Origin: Bilabrum cf. latius
Lineage: Eukaryota > Bigyra: Bicosoecida > Bigyra > Bicosoecida
NCBI GenBank assembly: GCA_965178125.1
Contig: OZ237760.1
Span: forward strand, 1-64,000
Direction: 5' to 3'
DNA length: 64,000 bases
Shown: piece by piece, positions 9,696 through 22,709 of the stretch
Position numbering within the stretch: the stretch's first letter is position 1
Layout: each line of letters starts with the position of its first letter
The notes under the pieces: model-generated
What the model was told of the DNA's origin: nothing
Database searches by the model: none
The model's input: only the letters and a program-made list of their open reading frames with translations
Translations under genes and position numbers: made by a program

Positions 9696-12600
9696 ATGCC
9701 CAAACGCTCAGCTCGGGCAACCAGAGCATCGCACGAGGTGGACCGTGACTTGGATGTTTCAAGCGGCGGCAGCAGCGATGGCTCAGATGCATCAGGTGCA
9801 GTTGAGGCAGCAGGGAAGGCAAGCTCAGAAGCCAAGGAATCACGAATTGGAAGCCGAAAGGCTGCGGGTGCAACTATTTCACGAGGACAGTTTCGAACCG
9901 GACTTCGCCGTGTAGCAAAGGTGCAGTACGAAGACCCTGGGGAGCTGCCAGTTGCCTTGCTTCGTGCAGTAGCTTCTGATTCTCCTGAGCCAGGTAAGAA
10001 AAGAAGCCGCGCTGGTTCAAGTTCGCAGAAGCGCCGTGGAAGGCTGCCCAAGAGATCTGGGGCATCTGCTCAATCGGCTTAGTCCGCATCTGATTTGATG
10101 GATGGAACCGATGAGGACGAAGACGATGATGCTGATCGCTCTAGTGATTCTGACTTTGCCGCATCTGCATCAGGTAGGCGGCAGTCGCTGCGGCAGGCCG
10201 CAACACGTAGTCTGGGCCAGAAGCGATCGCGAAGCAGCTCGTCCGAGTCGTCTGCAGCGGAAGTTGGCAGTGGGAGCGATTCCGGTACCAGCGAGAGCGA
10301 AGTAGAGCTAGAGTCAGATTCGGAAGAGGGCGGGGGTGGAATGAAGAAGCAAAAGAAAGCGGGCCCATCGGCAAGCGCTCGCTCCTCCCGGGGGCGGGCA
10401 CCCGCCCGCAAGCGCCCCCGCAGCACAAGGCACCGGCACCCGCATGATCCTGGCTGCGGGTACGAGCTGCCGGCCTCTGTGACAAATGCAGCTGGATTCA
10501 TGCCTATGCCCAGCGCAGTGCTGGCCCGTCGCCGGTTCACTGCAGCCGAGTGGCTGGAGGCTCAGGTGCGCATGGACACGCAGTACGTGTCGTGTGGGGC
10601 TATTCTGTGGGACTGGGAGGACAGACCCATCCCCACACACGAGAATGTGGTATAGTACGCGCGTGCATGGGTGCGTCGGCAGGCCGCTGAGACGGAAGAG
10701 AAGGACAAGTTGATGAGCCCGGCCTCTGGGGCTGGCACCCCGCACAGGCGGACTGGCGTGGTGCACCACCTCCGGAAGGGCGTGGACTCTCCGATTGGCA
10801 GGCTTTAGCAGCACCTGTTTCAGTCCGGTGAGCTAGATGAAGCTGATTCAAGCGGCGGTGAGGCGTCCTCTTCTTCTGTCGGGTCCTCGTCAGCAGCTGC
10901 AGCGGCATCGTCGCAGCAGGACTCCCACCGCTCACCCAGCCGCACTCCAACAAGAAGTCAGAAAGGATCCCCGTTGCAGCCCGTGTCCCTGCCCGAGAAG
11001 CCGCAAGCCGAGGAACGCTATCTGGTCCGGTGGCGTGGCATCAGCATGCTGCACTGCAGCTGGGAGACTCGCCGTGGGCTTGAAAAGCTGCTCGAGTACT
11101 ACATCGAGGAGACTGACGTGAGCGTGGGCGCTTTCCGTACGCTCATGGGCAAGCTAGACGACATCCCGGTGGCCCCCAGCGGATGGTCTCCCCTGGATTT
11201 CATGACCGAAGAGGAGCTTGCCGGCGCTGAGCCCAGGCGAGTAATTGCTGCTCGGCTCACCTCCGAGGCTGAGCAGCTTTGCGTTAGCGCGAAGATCGAC
11301 TTGAGCCCCGTCAGCCTTCTTGAATGCCTCGTTCGTCAGCAAAATGAGGAAGACAACACTTTTTCTGCCAGCGAGGTGTTCGACTACTTCGAGTATCTCA
11401 CCGTGTGGGATGGCAGTCGGGCGGCCTCGAGCACAACCTGGGAGACTCGTGACGACATTTCAAACGATGATCTGCTGCACGCGTTCATGCGAAGGCAAGT
11501 TCCTGCACACTTGTTGGAGCGCCGCCAGCGGGATGTGGCGCAGTACCAGAATCTTCGCGCGAGGCGGGCTACCTCAAAGGCAAGCAGCAAGAGCCCATCC
11601 AGGCGATCATCGCCTTTTCGGTCGTCTTTACCCTCGGCATCCTCCAAGGGCCAGGTGGCAATGTCGGACGGGGACGGAATGGCAGCTGCAGCAGTCAGCA
11701 CTGCTAGTGGTGCAGCATCTGCGGTTACCCCGGACACAGCCACAGAGGACGAAGACGAATTTGTGGACGGGGATTTGAAGCCTGCAGAACCTCCACTGAA
11801 AAGTAGTACGGGCTTGCCGGTGCTCGCGCACCCGTACGAGCTTCCGAAGCTAGCACCAACACCCTCTTTCATCAGGTAGCACGCATTAAGGAGTGGCCTG
11901 GGTCCCGATGCCAAGCTACGGTCCTACCAGACTGTTGGATTGCAGTGGCTGCTATTTAATCACTCGCAAGGCCGTGGCTCAATTCTAGCGGATGAGATGG
12001 GGCTAGGCAAGACTCTGCAGATTGTCTCCTTCCTGTACTCTTTGATGTTCCTGCGGGGCGTGCAAGGCCCCTTTCTTGTGGTTGCTCCGGTCAGCACGCT
12101 TGAGCACTGGGAGCGGGAGAGCGAGCGGTGGTCCGGCCTGAACTGCTTAGTCTTCCGAGGACTCCCAGAGGCCCGCCAACAGCTACACCGCCACGAGTTC
12201 TCGCGAGGAATAGGTCCTGCGAGCGAGTCCAAGAAAGGGAGCAAATTGTCAACAGGAGCGCTGAACTAGGCTGTCGGAGGAGCATGGGCCAACGTGTGGG
12301 CATACCTCCGCGGAGACACTACTCTCGGAGGCAAGCGGTGCACCAAGCGGCAGGTCGAATCCATGTCGAGTCTGATGGATGCGTTGTACGGAGCGGGTAC
12401 AGCTGCAGCGCAGAAGGCCGCTAAGCGGGCACAGACAGCCCACCCTCCGTGGGTGCAGGGGTCGCGCAGCAAGTTTGACCTACTCGTTACCTCGTACGAG
12501 TATGCTGTTCGGTCCCCTCAGTTGGCAAAGGTGCCGTGGGCTTGTGTCGTTGTGGACGAGGCACACAGGCTGAAGAGTCCGTCGGCCCTGCTGTACAGGA

Positions 12601-15600
12601 AGCTGGAGGCTTACACCTTCTAGCATACGATACTAGTCACAGGGACCCCCATCCAGAACACCCTGAGCGAGCTCTGGTCACTTCTGCACTTCATTGATCC
12701 CGACGGGTTCCCGAGCTCGGAGGACTTCGAGACGGAATTCGGCGACGGCTCTGGATCAGCCAACCCTGCAAAGATAGATGCGTTGCAGAAGATCCTCCGT
12801 AAGTATCTGCTTCGTCGAGAGAAAACAGACGTGGAAACCACCCTCCCTGAGAGGAAGGAGATTATCGTTGAGGTGGCCTTGTCATCCCTGCAGAAGCGGT
12901 GCTACCGCGCTATCTTTGACAAGAATGCGAAATACCTGAACCAGGGGCGAACAGGTAGCGGCGATGTGAAGCTTGGACACATGCACATGCTGCTGAGGCA
13001 CTGCTGCAACCACCCCTTTCTACTCGAGGGCGTGGAGGATGCGGTCCGCACGAGGGACGGTCCCGATGCGGACGTGTACGACATGTACGACAGGCTGGCC
13101 CGGGAGAGCGTAGGGAGTGAGCTTGCTGCGCTTCCCAAAGAAGAGAAAGATGCCGTCCGCGTCGACACCGCGCTGGTGCGTTCATCTGGCAAGCTTATCC
13201 TGCTGGAGAAACTGCTGAAGCACCTGAAATCTCAGGGTCGCAAGTGCCTGGTGTTCAGTCAGTTCGTGATGGTCTTGAACATCTTGGAGGACTTTTTGAA
13301 TCTCAGGGGATTCAAGTACGAGCGGATTGATGGCAATGTCACCGGCTTCGTGCGACAAGCAGCCATTGATCGGTTCTCTCACAAGGAGTCGGAGTCATCT
13401 GTCTTCCTGCTGTGCACGCGGGCGGGCGGAGTCGGCATCAATCTCACCGCCGCAGACACAGTGGTGATTTATGACTCAGACTGGAACCCTCAGAACGACT
13501 TGCAGGCAATGGCTAGGGCGCACCGCATCGGGCAAACGAAGAGCGTGACGGTGTATCGCCTAGTGTCTCGCAATACGTACGAGTCCGAGCTGTTGAACAT
13601 GGCCGCGAAGAAGCTTGGGCTGGATCGTGCCATCCTCGGAAATATGGTTGATTCAGGCGGCAAGAAGGGCAAGAAGGACGCGAAGCTCACCCAAAAGGAT
13701 ATGGAGCTGCTGCTGAAGAAAGGCGCGTACCACCAGCTTGGGCTTGGACAGTCGGACGATGTCAAACCCGACGATTTCAAGGAGGAGCAAGAGTACTTGA
13801 GTCGCAGCATTGAGGATATCCTTGCGAATGCAACCACTCGTAGCGCGGAGCCAAAGCAGGAGGCAGGGGGGGGATCTTCATTCGCCAAGGCCTCTTTCGT
13901 GGCCGAGGAGCAGCGCGGAGCGAAGCAGGTCGACTGGAACGACGACCAGTTCTGGAGCAAACTACTTCCGAAAGGCGCCGGCGCTGCAGGCGAAGACGAA
14001 GCCCTGGCCATGCTCACCGCCGGGGGACGCACGCGAAGAAGAGCCAGGAAGCTGGTCAACTACTGCGAAGAAGAAATCGAGGCGCAAAGAGCTCATTTTA
14101 GGCGGCTTGCTCGTGAACACAAGAGGAGGGGTACCCGCATGCCGGACTACCTTGCAGAAGACTCAGGGGAGGACACATTTGTGCCAGAGGCCCAGAAGTT
14201 GACGGACCGCTCCAGATAGGACGTGTTGCAGTATCTGTAGCGGTAGTCGTTGCCACTCGCTGAGCCGGACCAAGGCGCCCCTGCTGTGGATGACGCCTTG
14301 AACCGCTCATAGGGTGACATCCCGTAGTGTGCGATCACTGCAGACTAGCCTTGGCAAGTGGCAATCGAGAGCTTGCCGCCTGCATTGCGACCGAGCAAAA
14401 AAGCCGTCGGCCATCAAAGCATGGACCCATTCGATGCTGGCGTTGAAAAGATGTCCGATGGCCCAGAACAAGCTACCGTGGGCGACGACGATTCGGAGTC
14501 TGATGCCAGCTCAGTGGAAGTGCTGTCTGAGAGTAACGTTGGAAATGTTTTTGCCGCCCTCATAGCGACCCACGCACTCGCTACACAGGCGTAGACACAG
14601 TGCATTGTGAAGGGGTAGTTTGACTGTGCCTGCTGCACAGTCGCTGCCGCTTACTTGGGCAAGCTCCACGAGCTACGGGGCAAGGTCTGGCTCCAATTGT
14701 TTGCAAGCCTGCGGTTCGGCGAGAGCTTGCGACGCGTCGTCGATCGGGCGTCGGACCATGCGACCAAGGTGTGCGTTGATGCGTTGCGCAATCAACTGGT
14801 TGAATTGCGGAGGTGCTCCACGTAGTTTCCATCACTTGATAGCTCCGGCCATCCAGTGCCAACGGCTGCCAAAGCGAGGGAGGACGCGATCTCAGAATGC
14901 TTGCAGCGGCTGAGTTCTATCTGCACCAGTTTGCGCCAGTCCATGGACGCCAACAAGGAGTCGCTTCCCGAGGCGTGGAGCTACATCTAGCGGTCCACGG
15001 AAGGTGCCGCACTGAGCAGCGCCGACTCGGGTGGTCCAGCAAGTGGAGTGGGGCGGTCGGATAACAGCGGCGCGAGCGAGAGCAACGGCAGCCTGAGCAA
15101 GCAGGCCGAGTCGGACAACGACGAAGATGATGATGACCCGGAGGAAGGTGACTCGGAGAGCGAGTCCGGGGCCGAGGAAGCCCAGGGTATCATCGATATC
15201 CTCATGGAAATCGTCGAGCAGGTCGAAGAGGATGCCGGGCGGGACTTCTGCCCGCCGTACCACCGGTCAGGCCAGCATGTAGCAGAAGAAGCGATGCAGG
15301 CCATTCACGCGATCATTGCTGACCGGGCCGAGTCGATGCCGTCGCCTTGTCCAGCCGCTGTGGCGTGTGCTTGGGTGCTGGGCTGGGTCTACAGGCGCCC
15401 TCTGCACCGCTGCGTGTTTGTCACGAGCCACCCGAGGTACGTCGGGTACGTGCGCGGCCCCGACCCACTGAGGTATGGCTACTTCGATGACGAAGAGAAG
15501 AGTTTGTTGCGGATCGACATGAGCGTGCCCGTGGCAGTGCGAGCCGGGGCGGCATACCCGTATGTCAAGTCGTCCTCTGAAGCGCCTGCGGCAAGCGCAG

Positions 15601-16697
15601 ATCCGAACATCCCGAAGGCAGCCCGGCCACTCGTGTTTGACGTGCTTGGCTTGCGGGCGGCCGACTGGATCCACATGTGCAAGAACAATGGGAAGTCGTC
15701 GAAGCGCGCACTCATTGAGATCGGCTAGCGCATCCTGGAGCGAACATTCGTGCGCGATCTGCTCGGACTTGGGGGCCCGCGCACCTGGGCGGAGGCCCGC
15801 GAGATCAAAGAGCACAACAAGCGCCACTCTAAGCAAGTGGCTGCGGGTCGTGGCGAAATCAAGGTGCATCCGGACGGGACCATCGCCTCTGTCCTCTCGG
15901 GGAGCATCTTCTCGGGCCTGGAGGACCACGCCGATCCCCGGCGCAGCCTACTCGCGGTCGATGCCCCCATGGTGGAGTCGGAGCCTCTTTTTAACGGAGG
16001 CTTCTGCCCGGGCCCCTATCGGCAGCTGATTGAGTAGGAGGGCTTGCCAACCCCGGCAATGGGCTGGCCCTCGCACCACACGTCGCAGGGCTAGAGCGTC
16101 ACTGCCTGCTGGTTCCAGGTCATGGATGAGTCTGGCGCGGAGCACGAGGTGCACGTTACGGCGCAAGCCATGGAAGCGAGAGTCATCCCCGGCAAGTTCT
16201 CCAAGGATGCGCTTGACCAGCTCGACGAGGTGACCAGGCGCAAGCTCGTGATAGGCAAGGCATCGGCCCGCAGCCCAGCCAGTGCGGGGCCAGTGGATTC
16301 GGGAGCCGGCCCTGAATCATTGCCGGCGCCTCCTGGTGATTCACCTGGCGCTGCTTCATCCGCCGCAGCGGCAAGCGACTGCCCTGACCCTGCCCCTGTC
16401 ACTGCCCCAGCCTCTGCCCCTGTCACTGCCCCTGCTCCTGCCCCTGTCGAAGAGAGCTTCCCTGTCATGTCGACGCAAGCGGTGCGGAGGCTGCAGCGGT
16501 CGAATGTGCGGAGGTGGATGAAGGCTCAGATCATTGACCAGCTCCGTATCACGCATGGGGCGTGGCGTTCAGCGCGCAACAGTGCGATACTATCAAGGCA
16601 GCAGCCAGCCTTGCCATCCCAGGTGCCGCCTCCACAGCAGCAGTTGATCACGCAGCATTTGTTGCAGCACCAGCAAGGTGGTGGTCCTTCCGGGTGA
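9696..16697 (+). CDS. CHD-type chromodomain helicase, SNF2 chromatin remodeller
   Basis: A single 2,333-codon frame with about 19 in-frame TAGs and a TGA stop; the first ATG is at 9696. In order: acidic Ser-rich N-terminus; two chromodomain-like segments (near residue 440, R-Y-L-V-R-W-R-G and C-S-W-E-T; near 560, F-E-Y-L-T-V-W and T-T-W-E-T); SNF2 ATPase from about 735 (R-S-Y-Q, W-L-L-F) with Walker A D-E-M-G-L-G-K-T near 765, box II V-D-E-A-H-R near 952 and T-G-T-P-I-Q-N near 980; helicase C at about 1175-1310, ending G-G-V-G-I-N-L, D-W-N-P-Q-N-D and A-H-R-I-G-Q. Paired chromodomains before SNF2 define the CHD1/CHD family. About 100 residues are inserted between motif Ia and box II. The C-terminal 900 residues are acidic or Gln/Ala-rich, and no DNA-binding domain is recognised there. 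Expected to slide or space nucleosomes in the nucleus using ATP. Confidence 0.92.
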
Positions 16698-17336
16698 TAC
16701 ATTTGTTTTTGGAGTGAACCGAGCCGAGCATCAGTGTGGAAAGGGGATGGCCACGGCCCGAGGGGCTCATGCTGGCGCCGCAAGGCGTGGTTCCGCTGCC
16801 CACGAACCCAGTGGTGGTTCCGTTTACCGCTTCAAGTTGTGACTGTAGTCTCAGCTGAGCGAAGCTGTACCTGTCCATTATCAGTTCAGACTTGCACAAA
16901 CTTGCAATACTATTTTACTCTTTAATCAGCTTAGTTCTTCATTTGGGGTCGTATGTCCGATAGGCAAGGGCGATCGTAGCCAGAACGTTCTAGGCATCAA
17001 GGGTTGAATAGTGGCGGCATAGATGTAGATATTGCGTATCACAGGACTACAAGTGAAAGTATGAGAGAAAAAAATCAATCCGCCTCGTTCAAGGAATACG
17101 TTGCAAGTTTGTTGAATGCTGCCGAGGTGAGGCTGTGAAACTCGGCAAGAACGGCAAGAACACATGAATTCTGCCCTGTCTGTGCGACACCTTTGATCTT
17201 GTCTTGCCTATTCTATTGTTTACTTGCGCAGCACGACCTCTCGCGGCGAGCCTCGGACGAATCTGTGAGTTAGACTCAGGTTCGCAGCTCGCACTTGAGC
17301 AGGGCTGGTCTCGGCGTATTCAGCCAGACCCCAAGC
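16698..17336. other. Intergenic, no gene seen
   Basis: 639 bp between two plus-strand genes. Only short, low-quality open frames occur. A weak in-frame TTG extension of the next gene begins at 17295, but the first ATG is at 17337. Confidence 0.6.
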
Positions 17337-20300
17337 ATGCTATCCTATGCAGGCTATTCCCGACCAGCAAGCATAGACATGGCTCCTAGAGATCGCTCTC
17401 ATTGGAGTGGGGGCCTCGGCGGCAGGTCAACAGCAACCATGCCGAATGTCGGTCGGCTGGAGAGCGACATAAGGAGCTTGAGGATGCAGTTGAGTGACAT
17501 CGGCCCAAGGTCTGGGGAGATGCACCGACACATGAGGCGAAATGGAATGCGGGATATGGCTCGAGGGCCGCTCTGGAAGCGTGCTCAGGAAACGCACTAC
17601 TCGCGAGCACAGGGCCGCACCACCTCACAGGCCAGCTCCCGCAAGTGGCGCGGCGGGCGAGAGGGTCCACGGGGCGGCGTGTCCAGGTCCAGGCGACGCC
17701 AGGCTGGAAGTCTTGCGAAGAAATCTCTTGGCAGTGATGCTGATTCCGAGCGGTCCAGCACTAGCGATAGAGGCGGGCAACTGGTGCCGAGCGCTCTGGT
17801 TGTGGGTGGCCGACGGGGCGCCCGGTCGTCCATGATGCAGCTGGAGAGAGAAAATCAATCATTGCGGCGCCAGCTACAGCGCCTACTCGAGGACACGGCC
17901 TCAGTGGCCGGTCAGAGCACTCCGAGCGCAGTGGCGGGTGGGGCGGCCCGACCATCGACAGCAGGTGCCGAGACTGGGGCAGTTGGTGCCTTGGCTGGAG
18001 ACTCGTTCAGCATTGCGAGTGACGCGCAAACCACGACCAACAAGCTCGCTTCTGGGCTCGACAAGATGCAGCGGGATGTGGCGGCCGTTCAGCAGTTGAT
18101 AGACAAGTATACGGCCCGCCTTGACCGTCTGCCATCTAACGAATTCGGGGAGCGGGTTGCCATGCAGGAGCACGTGGCACGACTGGTGGCGCTCAAAGGC
18201 AAGGTACAAGATAAACACCTACAGCAGATGGCGGCAGCCGTGATGAAGCCACAGGAGGCGCCTACATTATGCTCCACGACGGGCGTGGGCCCTGTCGGCA
18301 GCATCCCACGCGGTTTGGGTCCGGGTACGCTGGTGGAGCAGGCAGGATCCGATGCCATCGTCGCAGCGAATGCAAGCGATGCCAAAGCAGTGAGATTACG
18401 AGTACGACTGGATGGCATGCTGTTCGTGGGTGCCCAACGGGACGTGCAGGTGTTCGTGTGCCTCTACCAGAACGGGCGACCTCTGACTCGGGCGGCTGGA
18501 ATGCAATGCAGCGCGCCTGCTGTTCGGTACGGGGACCCCATCCCCCCGCCTGCTGATTGGCGGGCTCGTATGTCTGATACAGTCGCGGAGGAATTGCTAG
18601 CTGCGAGTCTGGAGAAGGGGCCCTCAGCTGCCCTGTAGTGCGTGCAAGAGCTCATGTGGCTCGGCGCGGTGCCTGAGGACGAAGGGCGGGAGCAAGGTGG
18701 AAGACGCCGTCACACTGCCGCGATGGTATTGCCAATCGGAGCATCTGTGCAGCTTCCGCCAATGCAGCCATCCAGCGACAGTTACCTGTTGTTGGAAGTC
18801 AAGTAGGTGCCCCAGGGCGTGGGCTCAATAGCACAGGGCGCACCAATCTCGGTTGGATGGGCGGTGTTACCTCTATTTCGTGGCTCAAAAGGCCATTCAG
18901 GGTCGCGGGGAGCATCTTTGTCTGAAGATGGGGTGCCTCCGTCCTTTGATTAGGGCGACGCAAGTCAAAGCAGCGGTAGCAATGTGCAGCTGGAAGCAGC
19001 CTCCGGTAAGCTGCAGCTCCCGCTGGCCCCACCACCGGTAGGGATCCCCTACGGACTATCAGTGCGGTCAATGCAGGCATCTATTGGAAGGTTGCCAGCA
19101 GGAGCTTCAGAGTTGCCAGTTTTGATGGCCACTGTGTAGGCGCAGCAAGATCCTTCAAACCCCGCAGCAGCAGGAGCAGCTCGATCTCAACGTGCCGTCC
19201 CTCTGCTCCCACTCAGTGCAACGTCAGTTGGCGCCCCGGCTGGGAGTGTATCCCTTCTACTTGCCGCAACTGAGCGAGATGTCCTAGAATCGTCGCTTGC
19301 GATAGGAGCACCTGGCTCTTACCACCCCTTGCTCGGCATGGAAAGGCCTGAGCCACCGCCGGACACGGTGCCTCAAGATGTGGATGTGCGGCGCCCCCCC
19401 CGCAATCCCGAGGAGGCTGCGGGCCGTGGTCGCGGCGGGCAGGCATACTATGCTGCTGCAACGCAGCCCCCAAGAAAAACCCCACTTCCGCCAAACAAGC
19501 CAGTGGCACCGAGCAGATCACGCTCCCCCACCGAAGACTCGGCAGAGGCAGACGCTGGACGCAGCGCGCAAGAGCCTGATGCTGCCGTGAGCTCCTCTGC
19601 CCAGTAGTCTGTGGAAGTCCAGCCAATTGAAGAACAAGCGCAGGGTATTCGAGATCGCTAGCGGACTGCTGCCGCGAGCCAGGAAGCTAGGGACGATGAG
19701 ACAGGACAGGCACCGGCCTCGGAGCCTCGTCAGATGTCTAAGGTTGACTCCATGGTGACCGCCGATCCTGCGTCCAGGAATGAGCCCATACACGGAGCAT
19801 AGCTTAATTCAGATGACGACATCCCAGAGGAGCTGTTGATGTACCCCAAGTACATAGAGGGGCTATCAACGGAGGACGAGAGGGGGGAGCTAGTGTCGCC
19901 TTCTGGTGGCAAGTCCTGGGCGCGCACCGTGCTGCCCAGTCGCTTTCGCCAGATAATGGGCGAAGGAGACGGCTTTGATGTGTACGTAGATGCGGCTCGA
20001 TACCTGCCGGACAATGTGTCGATCAGTCGGGTGGTGTGCAAGGTGATGGACCCGTCCTTCAAGGTGGTGGGGCAGGAGTTCACCAGCGTGGCAGCCATGG
20101 ACTCCGAGAGCCTTTCTCCTGCTTTTGATGCGTATGGCGCCTTTCGATTGCCGGGATCAGCCGATCAAGTAGCTCCGATGCATGGAACAGTGGCTCAGGT
20201 GGGCAACCCATTGCGGTGGCACCCTCATTTGACTCTCGTGGTCCGCGTAGATACTCTCGAGAGCCACACTTAGCAGCCAGCTGGGGTAGGTTACGCTCTC

Positions 20301-21833
20301 CTGAACGTGTTCTGCATGCCGGGCACGGCCGACTCTCCATTCACGCCTTTCAACTTGCTGCTACCAGACCCCAACGCTCCTCAGCGTGGATATGTCTTGA
20401 ATGCCGGGGGCTTCCAGCTCCCGCTGTTTCAAGCCCCTCCCAGCCAGAACGGCACGCCACTGTCCGGAGACTCTCTGGTCGCTGCAGGAGCACCCCGGGT
20501 GCCGTGTGCGTCGGTCCTGGTCAGGATCCGCAAGGCTCCCAGGAGCCCCTCGACCGGCGCAGTGCTGGGTCGCAGCATGGTCCCGTCAGGCAGGTGGTCT
20601 GCGGTTGGGTTGAGGGACCGACCCAAGGCGTACGCAACGCGCCTAGCGTATGACAGCACCCGTTGCTTACCATTTGGAGCGGAGGTGAAGCTGTACCCGA
20701 AGCGAGCCGACCTGACCTCTCCCACAGTCCGGGAGACCCTCGAGCACCTCAGGGACAAGATGCTCTCGAGGGAGCCAGAGACCAGCCACTTGCCAGCGCT
20801 ATCTGGGTCGGGCACTGATGCTGACATGGCGCAATGGGTGGACCGTGCGATTGGCGAGCGCCCGCGGGCCATGCTGGACTACGGCTACCTGGCCCCCTTT
20901 GACCCTGAGGCAGGGCTCATGCTCAGCGTGGATGCCATCGTGGGGGCGCACATGAGGCCAGCAGGGGCTGCCGGCCCAGCCAACAGCACGGCCTATGCCG
21001 TGTTGCACTCACTAGCAGGACCGCAGGGACCCATCCTCGCTCGCGAGCCGCTTCCACCGAGCGGGTGGCACGCAGCCAGGCACCCCAACTGGAACAGCAT
21101 GCCGGGGGTACAGGGCATGCAGGATGGGTTCAGCTCGTACTACAGCGTCAGGTTCGACCCCAAGATGTGCATCTTTCTGCAGGTCAGAGCCGTGCGGATG
21201 CCGGCCTCGAAGGAAGAGCAGGCAGCGGCAGCAGAGAACCCCCCCGCACCAGTCAAGGTGGGCTGGACAATCCTGCCGGTGTTCGACCGCCGGTGCGAGG
21301 GGTACGTGCGCCGTGGGTGCTTTAGCTTGCCTCTTTTTGTGGGAGACCCGCCCGCATCCCTTTGGACCGCAATCCAAGATGTAACAGAGGTAGACAGCTT
21401 AATCCATCGCATGACTAACGTGGGTAGGGCGGCCACACGGGACCGGCCGTTGCTCGTGCATCCCGAGCGATTGTCTCTAACGGTCCGGCTGCAAGACCCG
21501 CAGTTCCAAGAGATGCTGGAGGTGCCCCTCGGTGGCAGGATGGGCCCATCCGTAGAGCTCGCGTGCGAGCCCTTGCGGCGAGATCTCCGCACCGAGACCA
21601 TCGCAGCGCTGCAGAAGCTCCAGGCTGCGCAGTAGTCGCGTGACGGGTCTGCCTCCAGCGACGGGGGTGCGCTCCGAGGCATGCTTCCTGACGGCGTGAC
21701 GGACTCGCAAGCAAACAAAATGCTGTTGAAATCATTGCGCACGATTGTGTCGAGGCGCCTCAAAGTTGCGGCGAGGGCAGTACAGGCTGCAGTTCGCGAG
21801 CGGCTGCGTGTTGCAGACGACAGCGGCAGATAA
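17337..21833 (+). CDS. CCDC17-like coiled-coil protein, possibly ciliary
   Basis: An uninterrupted frame of 1,498 residues with about nine in-frame TAGs and a TAA stop. The N-terminal third is basic and Ser/Arg-rich with short heptad-like helices (L-E-S-D-I-R-S-L near residue 45; M-Q-L-E-R-E-N-Q-S-L-R-R-Q-L near residue 170). Two similar globular regions follow. One is near residues 350-580. The other, about 830-1430, contains G-F-D-V-Y-V-D-A-A-R-Y-L-P-D-N-V-S-I-S, L-L-N-V-F-C and G-W-T-I-L-P-V-F. Patterns of the form 'FDVYVDxARxLPDxVxxxxV' followed by a 'GxxLLxxF' strand resemble the conserved C-terminal half of CCDC17, a protein associated with ciliated cells. This assignment rests on remembered motif resemblance only; an unrelated C2-like protein remains possible. 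The Ala/Gly/Pro-rich middle looks disordered. Confidence 0.5.
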
Positions 21834-22028
21834 GAGTTGGAATGAGGCATATGAATCGTAATCTAAATCGCATTGCGGGACAGGTGTGAGATTCAAATAA
21901 ATGCAACGAAACAACGATGGCACAAGAAATCGCCCGCTGAATTGTCAACACACAGGCTGCAAAAGGATCACAGCCCAAATTAGCAAGGCTGGAAATAAAG
22001 TAGGAAGGCCTGATGAAGCAATTAAGCT
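21834..22028. other. Convergent intergenic spacer
   Basis: 195 bp between two convergent genes (TAA at 21831 on plus, TGA at 22029 on minus). It must contain both 3' ends. No stem-loop or repeat stands out. Confidence 0.5.
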
Positions 22029-22709
22029 TCAGTCTTCCTTCTTGTCCTCGGCGGCGGCCTCGCCGTCCTCCTTCTTGTCCTCGGCAGCGGCCTCGCCGTC
22101 CTCCTTCTTGTCCTCGGCGGCGGCCTCGCCGTCCTCCTTCTTGTCCTCGGCGGCGGCCTCGCCGTCCTCCTTCTTGTCCTCGGCGGCGGCCTCGCCGTCG
22201 TCCTTCTTGTCCTCGGCGGCGGCCTCGCCGTCCTCCTTCTTGTCCTCGGCAGCGGCCTCGCCGTCCTCCTTCTTGTCCTCGGCAGCGGCCTCGCCGTCCT
22301 CCTTCTTGTCCTCGGCAGCGGCCTCGCCGTCCTCCTTCTTGTCCTCGGCGGCGGCCTCGCCGTCCTCCTTCTTGTCCTCGGCAGCGGCCTCGCCGTCCTC
22401 CTTCTTGTCCTCGGCAGCGGCCTCGCCGTCCTCCTTCTTGTCCTCGGCAGCGGCCTCGCCGTCCTCCTTCTTGTCCTCGGCAGCGGCCTCGCCGTCCTCC
22501 TTCTTGTCCTCGGCAGCGGCCTCGCCGTCCTCCTTCTTGTCCTCGGCAGCGGCCTCGCCGTCCTCCTTCTTGTCCTCGGCAGCGGCCTCGCCGTCCTCCT
22601 TCTTGTCCTCGGCGGCGGCCTCGCCGTCCTCCTTCTTGTCCTCGGCGGCGGCCTCGCCGTCCTCCTTCTTGTCCTCGGCAGCGGCCTCGCCGTCCTCCTT
22701 CTTGTCCTC
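22022..22709 (-). repeat. 33-bp coding minisatellite, about 20 copies
   Basis: Tandem 33-bp units encode E-D-K-K-E-D-G-E-A-A-A on the minus strand. Most copies differ only at a synonymous site in the second Ala codon (GCC or GCT), and one unit has Asp in place of Glu (near 22199). Purity at protein level with synonymous change between copies suggests selection on the peptide or very recent amplification. Confidence 0.95.
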
